Position numbers and translations under genes: made by a program. The notes under the pieces were generated by a model. The model did not search any database and was not told the origin of the DNA. It saw only the letters and a list, made by a program, of their open reading frames with translations. Below are positions 33,762-42,500 of a DNA stretch of 64,000 bases, one piece after another (positions within the stretch are counted from its first letter, which is position 1; each line of letters starts with the position of its first letter). The stretch is from JALZVT01 sp039029135 (GTDB lineage: Bacteria; Pseudomonadota; Gammaproteobacteria; Pseudomonadales; Azotimanducaceae): assembly GCA_039029135.1 (NCBI GenBank), contig JBCCGT010000001.1, positions 434,001 to 498,000 of the forward strand, in the 5' to 3' direction.

Positions 33762-35147
33762 CTACGACGACGGCGCAAGAAACGTCTGCCAACCAAACCC
33801 ATAGCCGAGGTGGCCGGGCAGCCGCGCGAAGCGGCGTGCCGAACGCTGGCCCAGCAGCTCAGCCTCGCGGATCTCGAAGCGCTCGTCACCGTCAGTCAGC
33901 TCCTGTGACCCGGGGCCCAGTCGAAACGGCCGGCCGTCGCTGCGATAGGCTCGTACGGCACGCGTCTTCGCATCGCCGACCAACACCACGGACAGCACAC
34001 CCACTTGCGCGTTGACCACCGCGCCGCCGGCGAAGTCACTCAGGGGCCAGGCGGCATGCTGCCCGCCCAGTCGCAAAACGAAGTAGCGGTCTTTCGGACG
34101 GCCTCGCTGGCCATCGGTTGCAACCGGAAACATCAGATCGCGGGAGCGAAAGTAGGCCCCATACGCCTTGCCGGGACGATAGTCCTGCGCGAAACCAGTG
34201 TTCCTGTCCAGGACCCGGGTGTGGGGGTGGCGTCGTCGCCAGGCACCCCAGGTTGTGGTCGCGACGGGCATGACGGACAGCTCAAGATCACGCATAGCCC
34301 AAGCGCCAACCACCGGTCGCCCGCTGAACTGATTCCACAGGCTGTTCGAGTGAGTGTCGAACATCAGCTTGTTCGAGCGATACAGCAGCCCCGAAGATCC
34401 GAAGGTCAGCGGCGCGTCCACACCCGCCACGCGCCGGGAATACAGAATGCCCGCGGCACACAGCGTGCAATACGCAAGCGCAACGGGCTGACCGCCAATG
34501 GTGCCGTTGAACATCTCGTGCCAATCGAGGATCCGGTGCGGCAGCGCCCGCACATCGCCGTCGAGCGCAACGCCGAAGACGGGCTCCCGATCGTCGAGCC
34601 AGTCGACCGACGCAGCGGGCAGGAAGCGCGGATCGTTGAGCGCCGGTATCCCGTCCCGAGCGCGCACCCCGCCCCAGACGATCTCTTCGAGGCGAATGCG
34701 ATGCGCGACGCCGGGGAAAATGAAATCCTGAAAGCCTTCGTCGAGGCTGCCGAACAGGGCGCTGAGAAAGACATCGTAATCCGCGAACGGCCGAATCTCG
34801 GGATGCTGTTGCTGCCAGCGCACCCAGCGCGCCCAGTCCGCACCGATGCGCGCCCCCGTCAGTTTCTGCAGCACGTTCGCCGCCTCGCGACGCGCATCGG
34901 CCTCGACATAGCGCAAGCTGTTGATCAACGCCGCGACCATGTCCGTGCGGCCACGTCGCTTGGCCCAGCGCAGCGATTGGCGCCGCAGGTTGCGGGCGCC
35001 AAACAAGAGGAAGCGCGAGTTGGCCAGCGGATCGTCGCTGATCGTCGCGGGTAACTCGCCCGCGGCGGCCACTGCTGCAGGCGCGCCGAACGGTAAAGCG
35101 AGTGCGCCACCCAGTAGCGCACGCCGGGATAGCCGCGTGTCGGTCAT
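33762..35147 (-). CDS. DUF3179 domain protein with Tat-like signal
   Basis: A 461-residue protein. The N-terminus (LSRRALLGGALALPFGAPA) is an RR-type signal, so it is probably exported folded by the Tat system. DUF3179 features are YCTLCAAGI near residue 255 (a CxxC pair), LTFGSSGLLYRSNKLMFD, SLWNQFSGRPVVG and QDYRPGKAYGAYF. The family is secreted or periplasmic with no assigned reaction; the CxxC pair suggests metal or thiol chemistry. The ATG at 35147 lies just after GAGGAGCCA, unusually close; an in-frame ATG at 35177 is the alternative. Confidence 0.8.
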   Translation of the reverse strand: MTDTRLSRRALLGGALALPFGAPAAVAAAGELPATISDDPLANSRFLLFGARNLRRQSLRWAKRRGRTDMVAALINSLRYVEADARREAANVLQKLTGARIGADWARWVRWQQQHPEIRPFADYDVFLSALFGSLDEGFQDFIFPGVAHRIRLEEIVWGGVRARDGIPALNDPRFLPAASVDWLDDREPVFGVALDGDVRALPHRILDWHEMFNGTIGGQPVALAYCTLCAAGILYSRRVAGVDAPLTFGSSGLLYRSNKLMFDTHSNSLWNQFSGRPVVGAWAMRDLELSVMPVATTTWGAWRRRHPHTRVLDRNTGFAQDYRPGKAYGAYFRSRDLMFPVATDGQRGRPKDRYFVLRLGGQHAAWPLSDFAGGAVVNAQVGVLSVVLVGDAKTRAVRAYRSDGRPFRLGPGSQELTDGDERFEIREAELLGQRSARRFARLPGHLGYGFGWQTFLAPSS

Positions 35148-35251
35148 TGGCTCCTCGGGCAGGCGTATTCGATCCATAGGCAATGGACCGTCAAAGGTCC
35201 CCGGGGTTCGCCGCCGGGTCGGTGATCCGTCCACCCCAGCTCTGCGTCCAG

Positions 35252-35941
35252 TCAGCCGAGAAACTGAAAGTTCTCGTCGAAGGCGGCACGTTCCGTCCGC
35301 GCCGCGTTGGCCGGCACGCTGGGGTCTTCGAAACCGAAGCTGATGCCAAACAACACCTTCATCTCTTCGCCCAAACCGAACGTCTCCCGGACCAGGTCGG
35401 GGTAGTTACGCAGCGTGCCCTGGGCACAGGAGGCAACGCCGTAGGCCGTCATGGCCAGCATCAGCGTCTGGGTGAACATGCCGATATCGGCGATGGTCTG
35501 CGCGCCATAGATGTCATCGATACAGATGAACGCCGCGTGGGGTGCATCGAAGAATGCGTAATTCAGCTCGTACGCACGGGCCCGCGCTTCCTTGTCCTCC
35601 CACGCGATGCCCATCGCATCGTACAGCGCGCGGGCACAGCCACGTTTGCGTTCGCGGACCACGGCACTGACCCGACCATCCGGGGTGTGATCCGTTTTGA
35701 TGGGCACCCCCGCCGCGATACGCCGCAGCATCTCCGCGCGCATGCTGTCACGGACGTCGCCAGAGGCGATGCAAATATGCCAGGGCTGCTGATTGGTGCC
35801 GGATGGCGACCAGCGGGCCAAATCGAAGATCTTGCGCAACGTATCTTCCGGCACGCGCTCGTCTCGAAAACCACGGACCGAGCGGCGCGACTTAACCAGC
35901 CGCTCGAACGTCTCAATCTCTTCGACTGCGAATTCCGACAT
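35252..35941 (-). CDS. Nitroreductase family FMN-dependent protein
   Basis: A 229-residue protein with the nitroreductase fold: KSRRSVRGFRDERVPED near residue 15 (FMN phosphate site), RWSPSGTNQQPWHICIASG near residue 40 (active-site flavin loop), IGMFTQTLMLAMTAYGVASC near residue 155 and FGISFGFEDPSVPANA at the end. It would reduce nitro, quinone or related groups using NAD(P)H. I chose the ATG at 35941 because AAGGGGAAAG sits just upstream; an in-frame ATG at 35959 is also possible. It is transcribed toward the DUF3179 gene's upstream edge, and tRNA-Met lies upstream. Confidence 0.85.
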   Translation of the reverse strand: MSEFAVEEIETFERLVKSRRSVRGFRDERVPEDTLRKIFDLARWSPSGTNQQPWHICIASGDVRDSMRAEMLRRIAAGVPIKTDHTPDGRVSAVVRERKRGCARALYDAMGIAWEDKEARARAYELNYAFFDAPHAAFICIDDIYGAQTIADIGMFTQTLMLAMTAYGVASCAQGTLRNYPDLVRETFGLGEEMKVLFGISFGFEDPSVPANAARTERAAFDENFQFLG

Positions 35942-36092
35942 CTCTTTCCCCTTCGTCATCACCTGCAAGCGGGCAAGCCTACGGCAATTGTCATCGGTTT
36001 GGGCAGTAGCGGATGCGCCAGGATCAGGTGGGCGAGCAGACCCAGGGATGCCTATCAACGGTGGACCAGGATGCAGGGAGGAGGACAAAGAA

Positions 36093-36169
36093 TGGTAGCT
36101 ACGGGTGGGCTCGAACCACCGACCCCAGCATTATGAATGCTGTGCTCTAACCAACTGAGCTACGTAGCC
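36093..36169 (-). tRNA. tRNA-Met (CAT), elongator type
   Basis: On the minus strand the 77-base gene has acceptor GGCTACG pairing with CGTAGCT (one G-U end pair), the D arm GTAGCTCAGTTGGTTAGAGC, the anticodon stem CAGCA/TGCTG around loop TTCATAA (anticodon CAT), the T loop GGTTCGAGCCC and an encoded ACCA end. The acceptor and D arm match elongator tRNA-Met rather than initiator tRNA or the tRNA-Ile read with CAT. Confidence 0.97.
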
Positions 36170-36318
36170 ACCGGGGCGCGGGCGCGCCGGGCTGAGGATT
36201 CTGCTGAGCCGGCCGGGTCGTGTCAATCGCCAACGAATCCGGGGCGGTGCATCCCTGGCGGCACTGTTCGCACACCCAGACGGCAGCTGCTGTGCGGTTT
36301 CTGCGTTCAGATCAGACG

Positions 36319-36353
36319 TTTACTTTCGTATATCTTTTAGTATACGATCGTAT
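36319..36353 (+). promoter_or_regulatory. Promoter with overlapping palindromic operator upstream of the TetR gene
   Basis: TTTACT (36319-36324) and TATACG (36341-36346) with a 16-base spacer fit a sigma-70 promoter. Two overlapping palindromes cover it: TCGTATA-N8-TATACGA (36326-36347) and the perfect ATACGATCGTAT (36342-36353), ending two bases before the TetR start. The layout fits autorepression by the downstream TetR protein. Confidence 0.65.
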
Positions 36354-36355
36354 CC

Positions 36356-36964
36356 ATGGAAACAAAGAACCCCACCGCCACAAAACTCCGCATCCTGGAC
36401 GTCGCGGCCGACCTGGCCACGACCGACGGTCTGGAGGGGCTGTCGTTTGCGCAAGTCGCCGCGCGGCTCGGTCTCACCAAGGCGGGCGTTGCGCGCCACT
36501 TCGACGGTAAGGCGGGACTGCAGGCCGCGACCATCGAGCGGGTCAGCGATCAGTATTTGACGGCCCTGCAGCCTGCTCTGGATGCGGCCCCCGGGCTACC
36601 CAGACTGCAGGCGCTTATGCACGCCTGGCTGACGCTGATCGAGCACATCGACTTCACCGGCGGCTGCTTCTTCGCCGCCACGGGCAGCGAATTCGCCAAT
36701 CGTCCGGGACCGCTGCGCGAATCCATCGCCAGCCTGACCCAGGCGCTGATCACGAGCCTCGAGGAACAGGCGCAGCTAGCGCTGCGGCTAGGGGAACTCC
36801 CAACCGACACCGATGCCCACGAGCTGGTGTTTCGTCTGCACGCGTTAGCGGGCGAAGCCAATCTGCGCCGCCAGCTTCTAGACGATGGCTCTGCCTTCGA
36901 CAGCGCAAGGGCGGGCGTCGACGCGCTACTCCAATCACAAAGCAACGAGGAGCACTCACCATGA
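36356..36964 (+). CDS. TetR/AcrR family transcriptional regulator
   Basis: A 202-residue repressor. The N-terminal helix-turn-helix is visible as ILDVAADLATTDGLEGLSF, then AARLGLTKAGVARHF near residue 40. The C-terminal part has HIDFTGGCFFAATGSEF near residue 100, a typical TetR_C ligand-domain segment with one Cys. It probably binds the palindromes at 36326-36353 and represses itself and the membrane-protein gene that overlaps its stop (ATGA). The ligand is unknown. The upstream palindromes almost touch the start, so the start is well fixed. Confidence 0.88.
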   Translation: METKNPTATKLRILDVAADLATTDGLEGLSFAQVAARLGLTKAGVARHFDGKAGLQAATIERVSDQYLTALQPALDAAPGLPRLQALMHAWLTLIEHIDFTGGCFFAATGSEFANRPGPLRESIASLTQALITSLEEQAQLALRLGELPTDTDAHELVFRLHALAGEANLRRQLLDDGSAFDSARAGVDALLQSQSNEEHSP

Positions 36965-37362
36965 ATCAGCGACCCGATCAGTGGCTGCGGAACGCGCTGC
37001 GCGGCAACGCCGCGTTCTCGACCATCTCTGGTGCGGCTTTTGCCCTGGCGAGCACACCGATAGCGACCTATCTGGGTGTGTCGCCAACCTGGCTCGTGAG
37101 CGCAACCGGCGTCGGTCTAGTCGGCTTTGCGGCCTGGCTTGTGTGGCTTGCCAGCAGACCGGAGGTTCCGGCTACCGAGGTCAAACTGGTCATCGGCGGC
37201 GATCTGGCATGGGTGGTGCTGTCCGGCCTTGCGCTCATCACCGGCGTGCTGCGCGCAGAGAGTACGCTGGCCGTGCTGCTGGTTGCAGACGCGGTGCTGA
37301 TCTTCGCCGCACTGCAGGCGTGGGGTTTGCGGCGCGCCGGACGCACGCCGCTCGCCTCCTAG
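36961..37362 (+). CDS. Small four-helix membrane protein in a TetR operon
   Basis: A 133-residue protein of four hydrophobic segments (near residues 18-36, 42-64, 74-95 and 100-120) with a short basic tail. It resembles the small SPW-repeat-like or DUF-type integral membrane proteins that follow TetR genes but I do not recognise the family. It overlaps the TetR stop by four bases (ATGA), so the two are translated together and it is likely the gene under TetR control. Confidence 0.7.
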   Translation: MNQRPDQWLRNALRGNAAFSTISGAAFALASTPIATYLGVSPTWLVSATGVGLVGFAAWLVWLASRPEVPATEVKLVIGGDLAWVVLSGLALITGVLRAESTLAVLLVADAVLIFAALQAWGLRRAGRTPLAS

Positions 37363-37371
37363 ATCATCGGC

Positions 37372-38247
37372 TCAGACTTCCATCGGTTTCAGGAGTTTTG
37401 GCCAGCTTTCCATGCTGGCCATAATCTCCTCGCCGATCTCCTCAACGCTCCAGGGATCGTCCTTACCATCGCGCTCGGCGATCTCCGTCACCTGCCAGGA
37501 AAGCAGCGACACCCGGTTGCCGCCAACTGCGAACTGCCGCCCGGTGATGTTCTGCGCCTCGGGCGTGCACAAAAACACGACCGCTGGCGAGACCTTGTCC
37601 GGCGCAAACTTGTCTTCCGCCGCGTCCGGCATCAGATCCTCGGTCATGCGCGAGTAGGCCGCAGGCGCCAGGGTGTTGACCGTGATGCCCGCTTTCATAC
37701 CTTCCAACGCCAGCACGCGCGTGAAACCGGCAATGCCAGCCTTGGCGGCGCCATAGTTTGCCTGGCCGAAGTTACCGATCAGGCCGCTGGTTGAACTGGT
37801 ATTGATGATCCGGCCGCCTTCCGCCTGAGCCAGCATCTGCTTCCAGGCGAATCGCGTCACGAGATAGGTGCCGCGCAGGTGCACGTCGATGACGGCGTCC
37901 CACATGGCGTCATCCATGTTCTTGAACGACTTGTCGCGCAGGATGCCCGCGTTGTTGATGAGAATATCCAGGCGGCCGAAGCTGTCGACCGCGGTCTTGA
38001 CCATGCCCTCGGCCTGCGCCGGATCGGTGACGCTGCCATAGTCGGCAACCGCCCGCCCGCCCGCGGCCTTGATCTCATCGACGACCTGGTCGGCCATGCT
38101 CGCACCCGATCCCGTGCCGTCGCGCGCGCCGCCGAGATCGTTCACCACCACCGCAGCGCCGTGCTGCGCCAAGAGCCTCGCGTGGCTGCGCCCGAGACCA
38201 CCACCCGCGCCGGTAACCAGCGCGACCTTGCCATCCAACAAACCCAT
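37372..38247 (-). CDS. SDR dehydrogenase, (3R)-hydroxyacyl-CoA/HSD17B4-like
   Basis: A 291-residue SDR of the multifunctional-enzyme-2 type. It has LVTGAGGGLGRSHARLLA near residue 12, a second-strand VVVNDLGGARDGTGSG near residue 37, NNAG near residue 94, the catalytic NYGAAK near residue 167 and a C-terminal extension beyond the usual 250 residues. Eukaryotic relatives are the dehydrogenase part of peroxisomal 17-beta-hydroxysteroid dehydrogenase type 4, and bacterial ones act on hydroxyacyl-CoA or steroid side-chain intermediates. GGGGAGGAAG lies ahead of the ATG at 38247. Divergent from purK. Confidence 0.88.
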   Translation of the reverse strand: MGLLDGKVALVTGAGGGLGRSHARLLAQHGAAVVVNDLGGARDGTGSGASMADQVVDEIKAAGGRAVADYGSVTDPAQAEGMVKTAVDSFGRLDILINNAGILRDKSFKNMDDAMWDAVIDVHLRGTYLVTRFAWKQMLAQAEGGRIINTSSTSGLIGNFGQANYGAAKAGIAGFTRVLALEGMKAGITVNTLAPAAYSRMTEDLMPDAAEDKFAPDKVSPAVVFLCTPEAQNITGRQFAVGGNRVSLLSWQVTEIAERDGKDDPWSVEEIGEEIMASMESWPKLLKPMEV

Positions 38248-38455
38248 ATCGGCTTCCTCCCCGACACACATGTGCCGCCAGTGTAGCCGGTCGGCGGGCG
38301 TCACCGAAAACCCGTCGGGCAATCGCGGGGGCCGGCATGCGCCGGCGACCCGGCAAGCAGCCTCCCCGCGCTACTCCGCCTCGTCGGACGGCGGTACAAG
38401 TCTCGATAATTCGCTAGAATCGCGGCCCTTCGCCACCAGGCGCCTGGACCCTTCG

Positions 38456-39592
38456 ATGACTTCGACCACCATCGGTATCGCCGGTGCCGGCCAGCTCGGC
38501 GCCTATCTTTGTCGCGCAGCGCGCGATCTGGGCGTGCGCACGGTGCTGCTCGCCAGTCGCGCGGACGAGATCGCGATCCCGCTGGCCGACGATGTGCTGA
38601 TCGGCCCGATGGCGGATCTGGCGCTGTTCGACGCACTCGCGCAGCGCTGTGACGTGGTGACCTACGAGAGAGAAGACCTGCCCGTCGCCGCTCTCGATCG
38701 CCTGGAACAGCACGAGGCCGCCGGGATCGCGCGGATCGCGCCCAGCACGCGGATTCTGCGCACGCTGCAGAACAAGGCCACGCAAAAGGCCTGGCTGACA
38801 GAACAGGGGCTGCCGACCGCACCGTTCGTCACCTTCGATGCCGGTCTCGACCGCGACGCGGCCAGCCGGCGTTTCGGCGATCGCTACGTCGTGAAAAGCC
38901 AGCGCGGCGGCTACGACGGTCAGGGCGTTGCGATTGTGCGCGACGGCGTCGGCGCAGAGCACTACGGCGACACGCCCTGCATCGTCGAGGCCTATGTCCG
39001 CAATCGCCAGGAATTCGCCACCCTGCTCGCGCGCACCCCGAACGGCGAGCACGCGATCTACCCGCCGCTGGAAACCACCTTTTACGAGGCGGGCAACGTG
39101 CTGCGCCAGGTCATCTGTCCGTCAGCGCTGGACGCCACACAGGCGGCACGCGCCATCGAGCTCGGCGTCGCCGTCGTGGACGGACTCGATGCCGTCGGCG
39201 TGTTCGCCATCGAGCTGTTTCTGTCCGAGGGCGAGCTGTTGATCAACGAGATATCCCCGCGCGTGCACAACACCGGCCACCTGACCATCGAAGGCCACAA
39301 CACGTCCCAGTTCGAGCAGCATGTGCGGGCCATCGCCGGTTTGCCGCTGGGTGACATCAGCCCGCGCTCCGGCGGCGCGGCGATGAACAACCTGCTGTTC
39401 GAGCCCGCGATCGAGCGCGCCTGCGTCGACGGCCTGACGCTGGACGCCCCCGACGTACACGTACACTGGTACGGCAAAAGCGATCCGCGGCCGGGGCGCA
39501 AGATGGGTCATCTGACGACGCTCGCGGAAGACGGCGCGAGCGCGGCCGCCAGCGCGGACGCGGCGTTCGAGCAACTGGGAGACTACAAATGA
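38456..39592 (+). CDS. purK: 5-(carboxyamino)imidazole ribonucleotide synthase
   Basis: A 378-residue ATP-grasp enzyme that makes N5-CAIR from AIR, ATP and bicarbonate in purine synthesis. Landmarks are IGIAGAGQLGAYL at the N-terminus, LQNKATQKAWL near residue 100, KSQRGGYDGQGVAIV near residue 145 (ATP-grasp loop), VGVFAIELFLSEGELLINEI near residue 245 and SPRVHNTGHLT. The catalytic and metal residues seem intact. The ATG at 38456 gives the family start; the long open frame upstream overlaps the divergent SDR. It overlaps purE by four bases (ATGA). Confidence 0.96.
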   Translation: MTSTTIGIAGAGQLGAYLCRAARDLGVRTVLLASRADEIAIPLADDVLIGPMADLALFDALAQRCDVVTYEREDLPVAALDRLEQHEAAGIARIAPSTRILRTLQNKATQKAWLTEQGLPTAPFVTFDAGLDRDAASRRFGDRYVVKSQRGGYDGQGVAIVRDGVGAEHYGDTPCIVEAYVRNRQEFATLLARTPNGEHAIYPPLETTFYEAGNVLRQVICPSALDATQAARAIELGVAVVDGLDAVGVFAIELFLSEGELLINEISPRVHNTGHLTIEGHNTSQFEQHVRAIAGLPLGDISPRSGGAAMNNLLFEPAIERACVDGLTLDAPDVHVHWYGKSDPRPGRKMGHLTTLAEDGASAAASADAAFEQLGDYK

Positions 39593-40077
39593 CCGACGTC
39601 GCAATCGTCATGGGCAGCGATTCTGACCTGCCCGTCATGGAACAGGCCGCAGGCGTCCTGAACGAGCTGGGTATCTCGAGCGAGATGCGCATCGTCAGCG
39701 CGCATCGCACTCCCGAGCGCATGTTCGAGTTCGGTCGCCACGCCCACGAGGAGGGCTTTCGGGTCATCATCGCCGGCGCCGGCGGCGCCGCCCATCTGCC
39801 CGGCATGGTGGCCTCTCTGTCCCCGCTGCCTGTGATCGGCGTGCCCGTGAGCGCGACCAAGCTAGCGGGCAACGACGCGCTGCTATCGATCGTTCAGATG
39901 CCGGCCGGCGTCCCAGTGGCCACCATGGCCATCGACGGCGCCCGCAACGCCGGCATCCTCGCGGCGCAGATCATCGGCGCGAGCGACACCGGCGTTCGCG
40001 AGCGCATATTGGAATTCAAGCAAGCGCTGGAACAAGCGAGTCTGAGCAAAGCGAGCGCCCTCGCCGAGCGGCAGTGA
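39589..40077 (+). CDS. purE: N5-carboxyaminoimidazole ribonucleotide mutase
   Basis: A 162-residue class I PurE that converts N5-CAIR to CAIR. The sequence begins VAIVMGSDSDLPVMEQAA (substrate phosphate loop), then SAHRTPERMFEF near residue 43 (the His important for carboxylate migration) and AGAGGAAHLPGMVAS near residue 66. Length fits the bacterial mutase. It is translationally coupled at both ends, overlapping purK (ATGA) and ogt (GTGA). Confidence 0.97.
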   Translation: MTDVAIVMGSDSDLPVMEQAAGVLNELGISSEMRIVSAHRTPERMFEFGRHAHEEGFRVIIAGAGGAAHLPGMVASLSPLPVIGVPVSATKLAGNDALLSIVQMPAGVPVATMAIDGARNAGILAAQIIGASDTGVRERILEFKQALEQASLSKASALAERQ

Positions 40078-40622
40078 GCACAGACGCAGGCTACGCACTC
40101 TTTCCGACCGCATTGGGCGAGTGCGGCATCGCCTGGCGCGATGCCCTCATCGTCGCCACGAGCCTGCCGGAAAGATCGGCGACAGAGACCGCCGTGCGCC
40201 TCGAACGCAGCGTCGCCGCGAGCGAGGCCAGTCCACCGGAGCCGATCCAGCGCATCATCGAACTCATGCGCGCTCTGCTCGATGGCGCGCGCGTCGAACT
40301 CGACCACGTCGCCTGCGACTTCAGCCGCGTGAGCCAATTCGAACGCCGCGTCTATGAGATCACGCGCGCCATCCCCGCGGGCCGCATGCGGACGTACGGC
40401 GACGTCGCCTCAGAGCTCGGGGACGTACGCTTGGCGCAGAGCGTCGGCCGCGCGCTGGGGCGCAATCCATTTCCGATCGTCGTCCCCTGTCATCGCGTGA
40501 TGGGTGCGAACAATAGGCCGACGGGGTTCTCCGCCTACGGCGGCGTCGACACGAAGCTCAGGATGCTCGCGATCGAGGGCGCGCAGATGGGAACAGAACC
40601 AGGACTGTTCGACGACCTATAG
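40074..40622 (+). CDS. ogt: Methylated-DNA-[protein]-cysteine S-methyltransferase
   Basis: A 182-residue repair protein that removes O6-alkyl groups from guanine in a suicidal transfer to its own Cys. The active site is FPIVVPCHRVMG near residue 140 (PCHR); the DNA-binding helix-turn-helix precedes it as RMRTYGDVASELG near residue 105. There is no N-terminal Ada-type zinc domain, so it is Ogt/MGMT-like. The start is a GTG that overlaps the purE stop, so expression depends on the purine operon. Placing a DNA repair gene last in a purKE operon is unusual. Confidence 0.92.
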   Translation: MSTDAGYALFPTALGECGIAWRDALIVATSLPERSATETAVRLERSVAASEASPPEPIQRIIELMRALLDGARVELDHVACDFSRVSQFERRVYEITRAIPAGRMRTYGDVASELGDVRLAQSVGRALGRNPFPIVVPCHRVMGANNRPTGFSAYGGVDTKLRMLAIEGAQMGTEPGLFDDL

Positions 40623-40691
40623 CCGGCGGGCGCAGCCGTAGCGGCAACCCACGCACGGTCGCCAATAGTTCAAAGCGCTGCCGAATCGACG

Positions 40692-42404
40692 TCAGCCAAA
40701 CTCGAAGTGTTCGGACATCCCAGCGCGCACGTCGGCCATGTGCGCGTAGTACTTACGAAATCCGCCGTTGTAGTTGCCGTCCTGGCGGCGCTGGCTCTCG
40801 CCCTCGAAGTTGTAGTAGCCGGGCGTGCACTCTTCCGAGCGATTCGTCTTGCCGCGGTTGCTAATGACTTCCTGCACCCACCACTCCTCGGCATCCGGCG
40901 TTGGATTGACAGTCTGATGACCCTGCCGGCGCGCGTAATCGATGACTTCCGCAATGTGCTCGCCCTGACAGTTCAGGATGTCGGTGAGATTGAACTGAAA
41001 AGACGCCTGGTATCCGCCCATCACAAACAGGTTTGGATAGCCTTCGGTGTGGATGCCGAGCAGCGTGCGCATGCCGGTGCTGTACTTGTCTTCCAGATCC
41101 AGACCGTTGCGGCCAACGATGCGATTGTAGATGCCCGTCTTTTGCACCTCGAATCCGGTGGCATAGATCAGGCAGTCCAGCTTATAGGTGGCACCCTCGA
41201 ACTCGGGACCGTCGGCGTTGATCCGCGTGATGCCCTGGCCGTGCGTGTCGACCAGATGCACGTTCGGCCGGTTGAACGTGGGCAGATAGTCGTTGTGAAA
41301 GCAGGGCCGCTTGCACATGAACATATACCAGGGCTTCAGCGACTCTGCGGTTGCCTCGTCCTTGACGATCGAATCGATGCGTTTGTGGATGCGCATCATA
41401 TAGTCGATGTTCTGGTTTTCCTGATATCGCAGCTTGTCGTCCGGCGACATCGCGTCGAGCTTCGCCTGCTGTTCTGGCGTGCGCTCAACCGCCTGCAGCA
41501 CCCGCTCACGGCGTTTCGCCTGCCAGCCCGGCTGGAGTTTGCGCGCCCAGTTGGGGTCGGTGGGCCAGTCGTCGCGCACGTCGATCGAGCTGGGCGTGCG
41601 CTGAAACACATACAGTTCATTCGCGTTTTCGCCGAGTCCCGGTATCGCCTGCACGGCCGTGGCCCCGGTGCCGATGATGCCGACGACCTTGTCATGGAGC
41701 TTCTCGAGCTTGTCGCCCGTGTACTCGTAGTCCCAGCGCGAGGTGTGAAAGCTGTGGCCGCCAAACGACTCGAGCCCGTCGATGCGCGCGAGTTTCGGCT
41801 TCGACAGCGTGCCGTTCGCGCAGATGACGAAGCGCGCGCGCATCCGGTCGCCGCGATTCGTGCGCAGATGCCACATCTGCTCGGCCTCCACCCACTCCGT
41901 CGAGGTGACGGTCGTCTGGAACACGGCCAGGTCATACAGGTCGTACTTGCGCGCGATGGCCTGGCAGTGCGCCAGGATCTCGGGACCCTTCGAGTAGTGG
42001 TCGACGGGCACGTAGTCCATCTCGTCCAATAGCGGCAGATAGTCGTAGGAGACCACGTCGCAGGCCACACCCGGATAGCGATTCCAGTACCAGGTGCCGC
42101 CAACGTCGCCGCCGCGCTCGACGATGCGGATACTCTCGACGCCCTTCTCGCGCAGCCGCGCGGACGTGAGCAGCGCAGAGAAACCGCCGCCGATAAACAG
42201 CACCTCGACGGTATCGTCGAGCGGCTCGCGCTCGATCGCTGCGTCGACGTGGGGGTCCTCGGCATAGCGCGCGAGCTCGCCGCTGAAGTCGGAGGTGAAC
42301 TGGGCCGTGCCCTCGGGCCGATAGCCCAAACGCAGATCGCGCTCCGCGGCGAACTTGCGCTTGATCTCGTCGTAGTAGGCCTGCGGTTTTGGTTGCCTTG
42401 GCAT
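40692..42404 (-). CDS. Flavin-containing monooxygenase, Baeyer-Villiger type
   Basis: A 570-residue FAD/NADPH enzyme. It has the first Rossmann loop VLFIGGGFSALL near residue 70 (a GxGxxG variant), the BVMO fingerprint FGGHSFHTSRWDYEYTG near residue 215 and a second dinucleotide loop VVGIIGTGATAV near residue 242. Enzymes of this type insert oxygen next to a ketone or oxidise heteroatoms in ring compounds; substrate unknown. A ribosome site (GAGGGGGACTCGCG) precedes the start. The Acr3 gene is upstream on the same strand, separated by 96 bases. Confidence 0.92.
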   Translation of the reverse strand: MPRQPKPQAYYDEIKRKFAAERDLRLGYRPEGTAQFTSDFSGELARYAEDPHVDAAIEREPLDDTVEVLFIGGGFSALLTSARLREKGVESIRIVERGGDVGGTWYWNRYPGVACDVVSYDYLPLLDEMDYVPVDHYSKGPEILAHCQAIARKYDLYDLAVFQTTVTSTEWVEAEQMWHLRTNRGDRMRARFVICANGTLSKPKLARIDGLESFGGHSFHTSRWDYEYTGDKLEKLHDKVVGIIGTGATAVQAIPGLGENANELYVFQRTPSSIDVRDDWPTDPNWARKLQPGWQAKRRERVLQAVERTPEQQAKLDAMSPDDKLRYQENQNIDYMMRIHKRIDSIVKDEATAESLKPWYMFMCKRPCFHNDYLPTFNRPNVHLVDTHGQGITRINADGPEFEGATYKLDCLIYATGFEVQKTGIYNRIVGRNGLDLEDKYSTGMRTLLGIHTEGYPNLFVMGGYQASFQFNLTDILNCQGEHIAEVIDYARRQGHQTVNPTPDAEEWWVQEVISNRGKTNRSEECTPGYYNFEGESQRRQDGNYNGGFRKYYAHMADVRAGMSEHFEFG

Positions 42405-42500
42405 CGCGAGTCCCCCTCTTCCTCTTGCAGCGACCCATCGAATGTAGGAAGCGTCGATCAGGAAATCAAGGCGAGCTCTGTAAGCGCTCTACAATTCCAC

